Part shown: piece after piece, positions 1-7,602 of the stretch
How positions within the stretch are numbered: the stretch's first letter is position 1
How the letters are laid out: each line of letters opens with the position of its first letter
DNA from: Arthrobacter sp. DNA4
GTDB lineage: Bacteria; Actinomycetota; Actinomycetes; Actinomycetales; Micrococcaceae
Assembly (NCBI RefSeq): GCF_024362385.1
Contig: NZ_CP101466.1
Span: forward strand, 310,001 to 374,000
Length of the DNA: 64,000 nucleotides
Direction of reading: 5' to 3'
Translations under genes and position numbers: made by a program
Notes under the pieces: model-generated
What the model was told of the DNA's origin: nothing
Databases searched by the model: none
Seen by the model: the letters and a program-made list of their open reading frames with translations, nothing else

Positions 1-442
1 GGATGGCGTCCGCCATGGTGCGCATTTCGTCGGCGCCCGGTGGCTCAGCCGCGCCGGTCACCACGTTGGATACCTGGGCGGTGTCCCTGCCCGCGCGGAA
101 GTAGACGGAGATGCGTTCGGGGTCCTGGACGGTGGCGGCACGGAGTGCGTAGAGCCGCCAGAGGGCGCCGGGAAGGGACCGGGCAGGGCTCTCCGCCCAC
201 ATCTCGGCGATGGCGTCCAGGCCCTGTTCGTCCGCTAGCTTCACCAGGCGTTCGGTGATCACCGGATCGTCGCTGTCGCGGCCATGGCGGACCAGGGCCT
301 GCGCGGCAAGGTGGGCAGCCTCTGACACGCGGGCGGGATCGGCACCGCCTGCGAAGGGCTCGAAGTCCATCGGAGCGAAGGGCTTGGGCTTATGGTGCCG
401 GTTGCTGCCGCCGTACGGAGTTGTTCCTGCTTGCTCGCTCAT
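1..442 (-). CDS. conserved actinobacterial protein, C-terminus outside window
   Basis: Reading the minus strand from ATG at 442 gives an uninterrupted frame of 147 codons that runs off the left edge, so the C-terminus is missing. The N-terminus starts MSEQAGTTPYGG. It is followed by a proline/lysine-rich stretch and then a helical, alanine-rich region with the segment SPARSLPGALWRLYALR. An AGGAG lies 13 bases upstream of the start (456-460), which is rather far. No signal peptide or membrane helix is visible, so the protein is probably cytoplasmic. I do not recognise a catalytic motif and cannot assign a function. The plus-strand frames here have shadow-like arginine/proline-rich translations. 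Confidence 0.65.
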   Translation of the reverse strand, partial: MSEQAGTTPYGGSNRHHKPKPFAPMDFEPFAGGADPARVSEAAHLAAQALVRHGRDSDDPVITERLVKLADEQGLDAIAEMWAESPARSLPGALWRLYALRAATVQDPERISVYFRAGRDTAQVSNVVTGAAEPPGADEMRTMADAI

Positions 443-653
443 GCCCCCCACGCTACTCCTGTGCCACAGCGGAAATCGAGCGTCCGCGGGGCTTGTCCGG
501 TGACGGCAGCAGGGTCCCGGACCGCGGGGTTAAAACGTACGACGGCGGCGCCCGGGGCGTGTGCGAAGTGCCCGGAACCATGGGTTACAGTATTAACGTC
601 CAGAAATGGATTGGGCCGTACGGGCAGGCACTGCGTGTTTGACCGGTAAGCAG

Positions 654-726
654 GGGCCTTTAGCTCAGTTGGTAGAGCATCGGACTTTTAATCCGTGGGT
701 CGTGGGTTCGAGCCCCACAGGGCCCA
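654..726 (+). tRNA. tRNA-Lys (anticodon UUU)
   Basis: A 73-base cloverleaf can be folded. The acceptor stem GGGCCTT pairs with AGGGCCC, with one T-G wobble. The D arm carries AGCTCAGTTGGTAGAGC. The anticodon loop CTTTTAA gives anticodon TTT, and the T arm contains GTGGGTTCGAGCCCCAC. The discriminator is A at 726. CCA is not encoded (the next bases are CCC), so the end must be added enzymatically. The anticodon reads AAA and AAG lysine codons. It stands alone and is followed by a terminator at 743-780. Confidence 0.96.
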
Positions 727-742
727 CCCGTCAAGACCGAGA

Positions 743-780
743 GGGTCCGCCGCGAACGCGCAGGCGGGCCCCGTTCTTTT
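743..780 (+). terminator. Rho-independent terminator after tRNA-Lys
   Basis: GGGTCCGCC (743-751) pairs with GGCGGGCCC (763-771), nine pairs with one wobble, loop of 11 bases. It is followed by CGTTCTTTT. The placement 17 bases after the tRNA and just before the 3' end of the convergent minus-strand gene fits a terminator for the tRNA. Confidence 0.75.
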
Positions 781-792
781 AAGCAGCCCCGG

Positions 793-1410
793 TCACACAG
801 CCACGACAGTCCCGTTCCGCGGCAGTCCGCCCGCGAATGAGACGGGAACCGCGGAAGCCTGTCCAGGATCTGCGGAGTCCATGGCCTGCACGTGCACATG
901 CGGTTCGGTGCTGTTGCCCGAGTTGCCGCACCGTCCCACCGGCTCCCCGCTCCGGACCAGCTGGCCCGGCTGGACGCAGATGCTCCCGCGCTTGAGATGG
1001 CACAGCGCGATGAACACCCCGCCGACCTCGATGATCACGTGGTTGCCCGCCAAGCCCACCCACCCCTCCCGCACGCGCCGGGCCTGGGTTGCGGCGTAAC
1101 CGATCGAAGGAAAGCCGCGGAAAGCTGCATGGTCCGGCTCCCCGTCACGGGCGGCGCGGACCAGGCCGGACGCCGGTGCCGTCACAGCCCTGCCGAACCC
1201 TGCAAAGCGTTCCGGCTGCTCGGACCGGAACAGTGAGGCCAGGGTGACCGGCGCCGACTGCCCACTGGCGTCCACCGGTGTGAAGTCGATGGCGAAGCTC
1301 GTGGCAAAGAGCCGTGTCCCATGGCTGGGGACCCGGTCCGCCGGTGAGTTCTGCACCAGCCAGGTGCCCGTGAAGGGATAGGCCAGGTCAATCGGGCCTG
1401 CCGGATTCAC
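793..1410 (-). CDS. M23-family (LytM-like) metallopeptidase domain protein
   Basis: 205 residues from a GTG start whose GTGA overlaps the stop of the upstream YCII gene, so the two are translationally coupled. The first zinc-site segment HGTRLFATSFAIDF (about residues 30-43) has the spaced His and Asp of peptidase family M23. The C-terminal part has the beta-strand series GNHVIIEV, a histidine in LCHLKRGS, the glycine-rich turn GEPVGRCGNSGN, and the closing HVHVQ (HxH) motif. Family members cut peptidoglycan peptides. There is no signal peptide or membrane anchor here, so either it acts on another substrate, is exported by another route, or is a non-lytic relative. The fold is clear but the role is not. 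Confidence 0.75.
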   Translation of the reverse strand: MNPAGPIDLAYPFTGTWLVQNSPADRVPSHGTRLFATSFAIDFTPVDASGQSAPVTLASLFRSEQPERFAGFGRAVTAPASGLVRAARDGEPDHAAFRGFPSIGYAATQARRVREGWVGLAGNHVIIEVGGVFIALCHLKRGSICVQPGQLVRSGEPVGRCGNSGNSTEPHVHVQAMDSADPGQASAVPVSFAGGLPRNGTVVAV

Positions 1411-1754
1411 GGTTCAGCGGCGGGGTCGTATTGGAAGGCGCGCAGCTCCTGCGGGCAGCGGCAGGCCACCGCGATCTTCGCAGCCCACTGCACCGCGGCA
1501 TCGTACGCGGGCAGTTCCAGCACCGTGTAGCCGCCCTCGATCTGCGCGGTCTGGGGGTAGGTGCCCGCGCGTACGGTTCCGTCACCGCTGACGGTGACGG
1601 GCGGGACGCTCTCGTCAATGCCGCCCCCGAAAACCCAGACACCGGCGTCTTTTGCCTCCTGGACCACTGCGTGTGCGGCGTCAGCTACTTCCTGCAGCCC
1701 GCCGGCGGGGATGTCCATGGCGCCGCTGGGAAACGAGATCAGGTACTTGGTCAT
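1407..1754 (-). CDS. YCII-related (DGPF-type) small protein
   Basis: 115 residues with a good AAGGAG eight bases before the ATG. The sequence begins MTKYLISFPSGAMD and continues through a helix, the VFGGGIDES segment and the GTYPQTAQIEGGYTVLELPAYDAAVQWA block. This is the pattern of YCII/DGPF proteins, which fold as small ferredoxin-like dimers. The YCII family is found near sigma factors and enzymes, but its biochemical role is generally undefined. The gene is first in a two-gene unit with the M23-like protein. It diverges from the LacI regulator at 1916, leaving 161 bases for both promoters. Confidence 0.8.
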   Translation of the reverse strand: MTKYLISFPSGAMDIPAGGLQEVADAAHAVVQEAKDAGVWVFGGGIDESVPPVTVSGDGTVRAGTYPQTAQIEGGYTVLELPAYDAAVQWAAKIAVACRCPQELRAFQYDPAAEP

Positions 1755-1915
1755 TCCGCCGGCTCCTTCTTCGCAAACGGTGGATCACCCTCATCCTTCC
1801 TACTGGTCCACTGCCGCGCAAGGATTCAGCCGCACCCTTCACGGGCGCCCATGCCGGTGCCCCAGGCGGGCGCAACAGGGGGAGCCGCAGGGACGGCAAC
1901 AGGCACAATAGGCAC

Positions 1916-2935
1916 ATGGCAAAAACCAGCAAGGGCCGGATGCCGCGCCTGGAAGACGTGGCCAAGGTGGCCGGCGTCTCCCACCAGACCGTCTCCCGCG
2001 TGGTGAACAACCACCCCAACGTGAGCAAGGCGACCCGGGAAAAGGTTGAGGCGGCCATTGCCGAACTGGGGTACCGACGCAACACCGCGGCCCGGAGCCT
2101 GGTCACGCGGCGCTCGCAGACCATCGGCGTGCTGGCCAGTGAGCTCTCCCAGTACGGGCCCGCGAACACCCTGCTGGGGGTTGAACATGCGGCCCGCAAC
2201 GCCGGCTACTTTGTCAGCATCGCGGCGTTGCGGGAAGTGAGCAGGGACGCCATCGCCGATGCGGTGGGCCACTTCATGGACCAGGCCGTGGACGGGATTG
2301 CGGTACTGGTCCCGCACGCGGACACCCTGGCCGTGCTGGAGCAGCTGAACCTTCCGGTGCCCGCGGTGGCCGTGGGCTCCGCCGGCAGCGCCTCCGTCAG
2401 CGGGGCCATGGTGGACCAGCGCGCGGGCGCCAGGCTCGCCGTCGAACATCTGGTCAAGGAGGGCCACCTGCGGATCGGGCATATCGCCGGCCCTCCGGAC
2501 TGGACGGACGGTGCCGAGCGCGCGGAGGGCTGGCGCGCGGCGCTTCGCGAGGCAGGGCTGGACGAATCACTCCTGGTGGAAGGGGACTGGAGTGCGGGGA
2601 GCGGCTACGCAATCGGCCGCCGCCTGGCGTCCGGACTCACGGCCACGGCCATCTTTGTGGGGAACGACCAGATGGCCCTGGGCCTCCTGCGCGCGTTCAC
2701 CGAGGCGGGCGTGAGGGTGCCCGACGACGTCTCCGTGGTGGGCTTCGACGACCAGCCCGAAGCGGGCTACTTCACGCCGCCGCTGACAACCGTTCGCCAG
2801 GACTTCGAGGAACTGGGGCGCCGCTGCATGGACATCATGCTCGACGAGATTGAGTCAGGTGCCGCTGTGAGCTCCACCGTGGTCCCGCCGCAGCTTGTCC
2901 TCCGCGCCAGCACCGCCGCCCCGGCGTCCGCTTAG
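1916..2935 (+). CDS. LacI-family transcriptional regulator (orphan)
   Basis: 339 residues if started at ATG 1916. The open frame extends further upstream, but only from here does the protein match the family. An N-terminal helix-turn-helix covers RLEDVAKVAGVSHQTVSRVVNNHPNVS (about residues 9-35). The hinge helix is NTAARSLVTRRSQ. A periplasmic-binding-like sugar domain follows, with typical segments for effector binding (FVGNDQMALGLL, DDVSVVGFDDQPEAGYFTPPLTTV). It should repress sugar genes, but no glycoside gene is adjacent on either side. The neighbours are a YCII unit (divergent) and the DUF4397 gene. The target could be distant, and the effector is unknown. Confidence 0.9.
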   Translation: MAKTSKGRMPRLEDVAKVAGVSHQTVSRVVNNHPNVSKATREKVEAAIAELGYRRNTAARSLVTRRSQTIGVLASELSQYGPANTLLGVEHAARNAGYFVSIAALREVSRDAIADAVGHFMDQAVDGIAVLVPHADTLAVLEQLNLPVPAVAVGSAGSASVSGAMVDQRAGARLAVEHLVKEGHLRIGHIAGPPDWTDGAERAEGWRAALREAGLDESLLVEGDWSAGSGYAIGRRLASGLTATAIFVGNDQMALGLLRAFTEAGVRVPDDVSVVGFDDQPEAGYFTPPLTTVRQDFEELGRRCMDIMLDEIESGAAVSSTVVPPQLVLRASTAAPASA

Positions 2936-3088
2936 AAGCCCGGGGAAACCGTCCGGGAAGCCGGCTTAAGCTGCGGAAGAAGAAAAGTTAAAAAATCTCC
3001 ATGAATCTGCATCCAAATCCTGGCCTGCGCCGGTAGTAGGGGTGTCAGTAAAAAACGCCCGGCAGCCGGGCCGTTCAAGGAGATGGAC

Positions 3089-3925
3089 ATGCGCAACACA
3101 ATCTTTACCGCAGGTGCCGGGGCGGCAGCCATTGCAGCCGCAATCGCCCTGGTAAGCCCCGCCAACGCAGCAGAAGGAGATGCCCAGCTCTCAGTGCTGC
3201 ACGGCGTTCCCGGACTGACCGTGGACGTCTGGGTCAACGGCGACCGGACGCTGGACGATTTCACCCCGGGAACCCTCGCCGGTCCGCTGGCCCTTCCCGC
3301 GGGCACCTACGAAATTGCCATCACGGCAGCTGACGCAGCCGACGCGTCCGCCCCCGCCATCGGTCCCGTCAGCGTCAACCTGGCTGCCAATGGAAACTAC
3401 ACCGCAGCCGCCCACCTCGGCGAGGACGGCAAGCCCACGGCAAGCCTGTTCACCAATGACGTCTCCCGGATCGAGGCCGGCAAGGGCAAACTGACCGTCC
3501 GGCATGCCGCCGCCGCCCCTGCCGTCGATGTCCTGGTAAGCGGCACCGCCGTCGTCACCAACCTGGCCAACCCGAACGAACAAACCCTGACCCTCGATCC
3601 CGGCACGGTCCCGGCCGCCGTTGCCGCCGCCGGCACCACCACCCCCGTGATCGGCCCGGCAGACGTCACGGTGGCCGAAGGGACGCACACCATTGTCTAC
3701 GCCTGGGGCAGCCTGGCGGACCAGAACCTGAAGCTGGCCGTTCAGACCATCGAGGGCCTGCACACCGCTCCGGCGTCGGTGCCCGGCGCCCTTGACGGTT
3801 CCGCAAATACCGGCGGGGCGGGCCCCGCAGTTGCCACAGCGGGGTTCGGCCTGGCAGCCCTGGCCCTGCTGGCCGGGGCGGTGGGCGTCAGCCGCGCCGT
3901 CCGCGCCCGGCGGGCCGAACTGTAG
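3089..3925 (+). CDS. secreted DUF4397 protein with sortase-type C-terminal anchor
   Basis: 278 residues from ATG 3089, chosen over the in-frame ATG at 3083 because AAGGAG (3077-3082) lies six bases before 3089 and would touch 3083. There is a signal peptide with probable cleavage after SPANA (about residue 27). A beta-rich DUF4397 region (about 33-225) has two related halves starting QLSVLHGVPGLTVDVWV and KLTVRHAAAAPAVDVLV. The C-terminus has the order of a cell-wall sorting signal: pentapeptide SANTG (238-242), hydrophobic stretch (about 246-267), and the basic tail RAVRARR. A canonical LPXTG is absent. The next gene is a sortase, so this is its likely substrate. Confidence 0.85.
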   Translation: MRNTIFTAGAGAAAIAAAIALVSPANAAEGDAQLSVLHGVPGLTVDVWVNGDRTLDDFTPGTLAGPLALPAGTYEIAITAADAADASAPAIGPVSVNLAANGNYTAAAHLGEDGKPTASLFTNDVSRIEAGKGKLTVRHAAAAPAVDVLVSGTAVVTNLANPNEQTLTLDPGTVPAAVAAAGTTTPVIGPADVTVAEGTHTIVYAWGSLADQNLKLAVQTIEGLHTAPASVPGALDGSANTGGAGPAVATAGFGLAALALLAGAVGVSRAVRARRAEL

Positions 3926-3946
3926 CCGCCACTCTGTAGGACCATC

Positions 3947-3998
3947 AGCGCAGGGGCCCGGCCGCACACCCGCGGACGGGCCCCTGCGCTGGCCCTTT
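3947..3998 (+). terminator. strong Rho-independent terminator
   Basis: AGCGCAGGGGCCCG (3947-3960) pairs perfectly with CGGGCCCCTGCGCT (3977-3990) across a 16-base loop, followed by GGCCCTTTTG. It separates the DUF4397 gene from the sortase gene, so the substrate can be transcribed as its own unit, probably in excess over the sortase. Confidence 0.85.
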
Positions 3999-4036
3999 TG
4001 TTCCCCAACCGATGTCTTCCTTGGAAGGAACTCCTC

Positions 4037-4753
4037 ATGAACGGACGCACGACGCCGGAAGGCTGGTGCCGCCGTCGGCCTGCCTCAAGGGGTGCGGCAG
4101 CAGCGCTGGTGGTTGGGGTGCTGGTTCTCTCCGGCTGCGGTTCCGCCGCCCTGTCCAATTCCGGGCAGGCACCGCCCCCTGCGGCTGCAGCCAGTTCAGT
4201 GGCTCCGCCGGATTCCCCGCTGCCCCAGGCGGCCGCCCCTTCCAGTCCTGGCAGCGCGCAGCCGGGGGACATCCCGCTCCGGCCAGCGACCCTGCCGGCG
4301 AATGCCCCAGCACCGGCACCCACTTCGCTCACCGTTGCCGGCACGGCCATTGATATGCCGGTGGTGCCCGGGGGAGTGTCCACCGCAGGAGCGATGGAGA
4401 TACCGGACGTGTTCGACCGTGCCGCCTGGTACAGGTTCGGCCCCGCCCCCGGGGCGGCCGAAGGCGCCGCCGTCATCGCCGGACATATCGACACCACCTC
4501 GGACCGCGCGCCCTTCTCCGCCCTGAAGTCGCTCCCGGCGGGAACCATCATCCGCGTGGGAAGGGACGGCGCCCCCGCGCTCACTTACCGGGTGGTGGGC
4601 GTGGAGCTGATGGCCAAGGACAGGTTCGACGGCGCGTCCCTCTTCAGGCGGTCAGGGCCCCATGAACTCAAACTCGTCACCTGCGGCGGCAAATGGCTGG
4701 ACGAGCGGATGGACTACAGCGACAATGTGATTGTCACCGCAGTCCCTGCCTGA
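4037..4753 (+). CDS. class F sortase, lipoprotein form
   Basis: 238 residues from ATG 4037, with GGAAGGA seven bases upstream. The N-terminus carries a hydrophobic segment ending in the lipobox LSGC (Cys 34), followed by a long Ala/Pro/Ser spacer (about 35-105), so it is predicted to be tethered outside the membrane. The sortase core includes AVIAGHID (catalytic His about 151) and LVTCGG (catalytic Cys 216), with a basic residue a few positions later (DERMDYSDNVIV) in the place of the catalytic Arg. Sortases join surface proteins to the envelope at LPXTG-like motifs. The preceding DUF4397 gene offers the SANTG tail. An ECF sigma factor follows. Confidence 0.88.
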   Translation: MNGRTTPEGWCRRRPASRGAAAALVVGVLVLSGCGSAALSNSGQAPPPAAAASSVAPPDSPLPQAAAPSSPGSAQPGDIPLRPATLPANAPAPAPTSLTVAGTAIDMPVVPGGVSTAGAMEIPDVFDRAAWYRFGPAPGAAEGAAVIAGHIDTTSDRAPFSALKSLPAGTIIRVGRDGAPALTYRVVGVELMAKDRFDGASLFRRSGPHELKLVTCGGKWLDERMDYSDNVIVTAVPA

Positions 4754-4834
4754 ACCGGTCCCCGCATGAACCAGTTCCTGCACAGCCGGTGGCCAGCCAT
4801 GTATCTCGTCGCCGAAGCCGGGAGGGAGACGCCC

Positions 4835-5413
4835 GTGACGCTCCCAGGCCGCGCGTCCCCTGGATGGGATGACGGGCTCACCGCCTCTTTCCTGTCCGGC
4901 GATGAGCATGCACTGGCGGCGGCCTACCGCGAGTTCGCGCCGCTGGTCCATACGCTGGCCGTCCGGTCCCTCGCGGACCGCGCGGCGGCGGACGACGTGA
5001 CCCAGGAGGTCTTCATCCGCGTGTGGCGCTCCCGGAACACCTTCAACCCGCACGTGGCCCGGCTCCCGGCGTGGATTGTTGGCATCACGCGCAATGCCAT
5101 CGCGGATGCCCAGCAGTCGTCGGCCCGCGAAGCGCGCAAAGCCTATGCCGCTGCGGGCGCCGGCATGGCCGGGGACGCGGGGGCCGGAACGGAGGCCGCG
5201 GAAACACTGGCGGACCGGCTGCTCCTGGACGGCGAACTGGAAAAGCTGGGTGAGCCCCAGGGGTCCATCATGAAGCTTGCCTTCTACGAGGACCTGACGC
5301 ACGAACAGATTTCAAGGAAACTGGACCTTCCCCTTGGTACCGTCAAGAGCCACATCCGCCGCAGCCTGACGCACCTGAGAAGCAGATTGGAGGTTGACCA
5401 TGCCGCATCTTGA
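4835..5413 (+). CDS. ECF RNA polymerase sigma factor
   Basis: 192 residues from GTG 4835, which has GGAGGGA (4821-4827) seven bases upstream. An in-frame ATG at 4766 exists but lacks a ribosome site and adds an unrelated tail. Region 2 (about residues 20-90) includes the DDVTQEVFIRVWR block typical of ECF sigma factors. Region 4 (about 130-185) has LTHEQISRKLDLPLGTVKSHIRRSLTHLR, a clear helix-turn-helix that would contact the -35 element. The gene overlaps the next one, an RskA-type anti-sigma factor, by 14 bases, the usual arrangement of a sigma/anti-sigma pair. It resembles the SigK group. Targets may include the adjacent DUF4397 and sortase genes. Confidence 0.92.
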   Translation: MTLPGRASPGWDDGLTASFLSGDEHALAAAYREFAPLVHTLAVRSLADRAAADDVTQEVFIRVWRSRNTFNPHVARLPAWIVGITRNAIADAQQSSAREARKAYAAAGAGMAGDAGAGTEAAETLADRLLLDGELEKLGEPQGSIMKLAFYEDLTHEQISRKLDLPLGTVKSHIRRSLTHLRSRLEVDHAAS

Positions 5414-6296
5414 TCCGGAACAGTTGAGCCTCCTGGCGCTGTACAACGACTGGGATGACCCTGGCGGCCGGGAGCACCTCCTGGCCTGCCCCCAGTGCGC
5501 CGCCGACTACGCCGCCCTGCGGCGTGCGGTCGAAGCGGTGAAGACGACGCCGGACACCAGCCGGCTCTCCGTGCCCGGCCCCCAGGTCTGGGCGGGAATC
5601 CACCGCGAGCTTGGCCTGGGCGAGTGCGTCCGGGAGGACCCGCTCGCGGCGGCGGAGCCGGCGGAACCTGGGTCTGTGGGAGACGTTTCAGAGGAACGCG
5701 GGGCTGAGCGTGGCGGGGCTGATGGAGGTGCCGCAACACCTGCAGTCACGCCCGCACCCGGGGACGTGCCGCCGTCGAACATTGTCCCCCTCGGTGACAA
5801 AGCAATCGGCAGCCGGACAAGGGGAACCCGGACAAGGGGTGCCGGAACGGACAGTGCCCGGACGAGGGGCGCGTGGCAGCGCCCCGGAACGTGGCTGGCC
5901 ACGGCGGCAGCTGCTGTCCTGGTGGTTTTCGGCGCCGTCTGGGCCTTCAACCGCCCGCCCCAGCCCCAGGAGCTGGCGGCAACGCAGCTGACCCCGCTCC
6001 CGCAGCACTCCGCGGCGGGATCGGCCAAAGTGGTGGAGGCCAAGGATGGTTCCCGCAGCCTGGAGGTCAGCCTGGACAAGGACGAAGCCAGGGGCTACCA
6101 GGAGGTGTGGCTGATCGCGCCGGACCTTTCCAAGCTGGTCAGCCTGGGCGTTATGAACTCCACCTCCGGAACGTTCCAGGTGCCTGCCGGCCTTGACCTG
6201 TCCCAGTACCCGGTGGTGGATGTCTCGGACGAGCCCATGGACGGCAACCCCGCCCACTCCACCATAAGTATTGCCCGGGGCACTCTCACATCCTGA
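5400..6296 (+). CDS. membrane anti-sigma factor, zinc-binding N-terminus and RskA-like C-domain
   Basis: 298 residues from ATG 5400, with GGAGG at 5389-5393. The cytoplasmic N-terminus has the zinc-binding anti-sigma motif HLLACPQC (HX3CX2C). A long disordered Gly/Thr/Arg-rich linker (about 75-160) leads to one membrane helix (TWLATAAAAVLVVFGAVWAF). The extracytoplasmic domain (about 190-298) has the RskA-type sequence around YQEVWLIAPDLSKLVSLGVM and the closing HSTISIARGTL. It should hold the sigma factor at 4835 inactive until a signal triggers proteolysis. The overlapping start implies coupled translation. The linker includes repeated TRGTRTRGAG-like units. Confidence 0.9.
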   Translation: MPHLDPEQLSLLALYNDWDDPGGREHLLACPQCAADYAALRRAVEAVKTTPDTSRLSVPGPQVWAGIHRELGLGECVREDPLAAAEPAEPGSVGDVSEERGAERGGADGGAATPAVTPAPGDVPPSNIVPLGDKAIGSRTRGTRTRGAGTDSARTRGAWQRPGTWLATAAAAVLVVFGAVWAFNRPPQPQELAATQLTPLPQHSAAGSAKVVEAKDGSRSLEVSLDKDEARGYQEVWLIAPDLSKLVSLGVMNSTSGTFQVPAGLDLSQYPVVDVSDEPMDGNPAHSTISIARGTLTS

Positions 6297-6313
6297 TCTG
6301 GGCCCGCGGACGC

Positions 6314-6344
6314 ACCCGCTGAACAGGCGGAACCGGCAGCGGGT
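6314..6344. terminator. bidirectional hairpin between convergent genes
   Basis: ACCCGCTG (6314-6321) pairs with CAGCGGGT (6337-6344), eight pairs, 15-base loop. There is no clear T tract on either side. Its position between the anti-sigma gene and the convergent GAF-ANTAR gene suggests a shared stop for both transcripts. It touches the ANTAR stop codon. Confidence 0.5.
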
Positions 6345-7297
6345 CAGCGGCCGAAGTGTGAGTGCGGCGCACCTTCCGGGAGCCGCTCCAGGATGTCCTC
6401 GGCCACCTTGCGCACCTTGATGTTCCGGTGGCTTGAAGCCTTGGCGAGGATGGCGAACGCCTCCTGGTAGGAGCACCGGTTCTGGGCCATGATCACGCCG
6501 CAGGCCACATTGATGGACGTGCGGCTGTCGAGGGCCGAGCGGAGGTCCGTGGCCAGTGACCGGGCAGTGTGCAGGTTGATGGCCATCTGGAGGCTTTTGG
6601 TTGCCAGCAGCGCGAAAGTGCGTGCCTCCGCGATGGCCTGGAGCGGAAAGGCCTTTGAATCCTGGGCGAAGAAGGCGAGGGCGGCCCTTGACTGGCCGAG
6701 TTCGCTGTTGCCGGGAATCCCGTCGTCGGCAGGAATCTCTGCGTCCAGGCGGAGCCTGACCGCGAGGGCGCTGCCAAACCCGGCGGCCTGCAGTTGGCCG
6801 GAATAGTGCTGCCAGCGGAAGTCCCCGTTCCTCTGGAGGACCGCCACGGGGTGGCCGCCGGCCATGACGTCGGTCACCGGGCCCTCGGCCGTTTCCCGTT
6901 CCCACTCCAGCAGGCTGACTACCTCGTCGGTGGTGCCGGTGATGGCGGGACCACGCTTGGGTTGGTGGAGCACCAGGCCACAGCCGACATCTATTCCAGC
7001 GGTCCTGACCACGTGCGCGGCCGATGCAGCCACCAGCAGGTCCAGGGAGTCTGCCAGGGACCGGGCGCCATTGACCAGGTCCAGCAGCAGAGCCGTGTTC
7101 CGCGGGTTTGCCTGCTCATGGCTGCCCTCCCCGGGCAGCGGTGCGTGGCCCCTCCGGGAGAGCGGAGGGGCAAGAGGGCCGGCGACGGCTGGGGGAGAGT
7201 CCTTGGTCTCGAAGGACTCCTCGTCGCCGGCCCCGCCTATCACCCGGGTCCGATGGACCGGGAAGCCTGCGCGGCCTATGTGTGGTGAACGATGCAT
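6344..7297 (-). CDS. GAF-ANTAR RNA-binding antiterminator regulator
   Basis: 317 residues from ATG 7297. A TTG 36 bases upstream is also in frame but less likely. A disordered N-terminus (to about residue 55) precedes a GAF-like sensor domain (about 60-225, with DVGCGLVLHQPKRGPAITGT and ALAVRLRLDAEIP). The C-terminal ANTAR domain (about 240-305) shows the family landmarks DLRSALDSRTSINVACGVIMAQN, CSYQEAFAILAKASSHRNIKVRKVAEDI. ANTAR proteins bind paired RNA hairpins and block termination. In Actinobacteria many such GAF-ANTAR proteins have unknown targets. A second one occurs at 37022 in this window with a very similar ANTAR core. Confidence 0.9.
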   Translation of the reverse strand: MHRSPHIGRAGFPVHRTRVIGGAGDEESFETKDSPPAVAGPLAPPLSRRGHAPLPGEGSHEQANPRNTALLLDLVNGARSLADSLDLLVAASAAHVVRTAGIDVGCGLVLHQPKRGPAITGTTDEVVSLLEWERETAEGPVTDVMAGGHPVAVLQRNGDFRWQHYSGQLQAAGFGSALAVRLRLDAEIPADDGIPGNSELGQSRAALAFFAQDSKAFPLQAIAEARTFALLATKSLQMAINLHTARSLATDLRSALDSRTSINVACGVIMAQNRCSYQEAFAILAKASSHRNIKVRKVAEDILERLPEGAPHSHFGR

Positions 7298-7533
7298 TGC
7301 CAGTCTCACACCCCCTAGTGAGCCAAGTACCAAGAGCCTGAAGGTCTTGTCTCTGTGAAAAACCTAATGGCCCTCCGGGCCCCGGTGAATGCGTAGCTGG
7401 TACCTGTTTTTTCGATTAGGTAGTACTTGGAGGTTCCGGCTCCCGCGCCGTTTTGAGCGTCGCCGCAGGTGGGACCGCCGCAGCGTCCTCCGGCCGCGGC
7501 TGGAACCTTTTGGCGGGACCGCAGGCCGAACCC

Positions 7534-7562
7534 TTGACTCCGGGACCAGCGCAACAAACAAT
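7534..7562 (+). promoter_or_regulatory. predicted sigma-70 promoter of the arabinofuranosidase gene
   Basis: TTGACT (7534-7539) and AACAAT (7557-7562) are separated by 17 bases. The palindrome at 7566-7583 begins four bases after the -10 element, so a bound repressor would cover the transcription start. The rest of the 305-base gap 7298-7602 shows no gene that I can support. Confidence 0.55.
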
Positions 7563-7565
7563 GTC

Positions 7566-7583
7566 TTCTATAACGTTGTAGAA
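7566..7583. promoter_or_regulatory. 18-bp operator-like palindrome upstream of GH51 gene
   Basis: TTCTATAACGTTGTAGAA is an inverted repeat with 16 of 18 positions symmetric around a central CG, the form of a LacI-family operator. It lies just downstream of the predicted -10 and 19 bases before the GTG start. The LacI regulator at 9774 is a candidate ligand. Confidence 0.65.
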
Positions 7584-7602
7584 ACTACCTGAGGATACCT
7601 TC

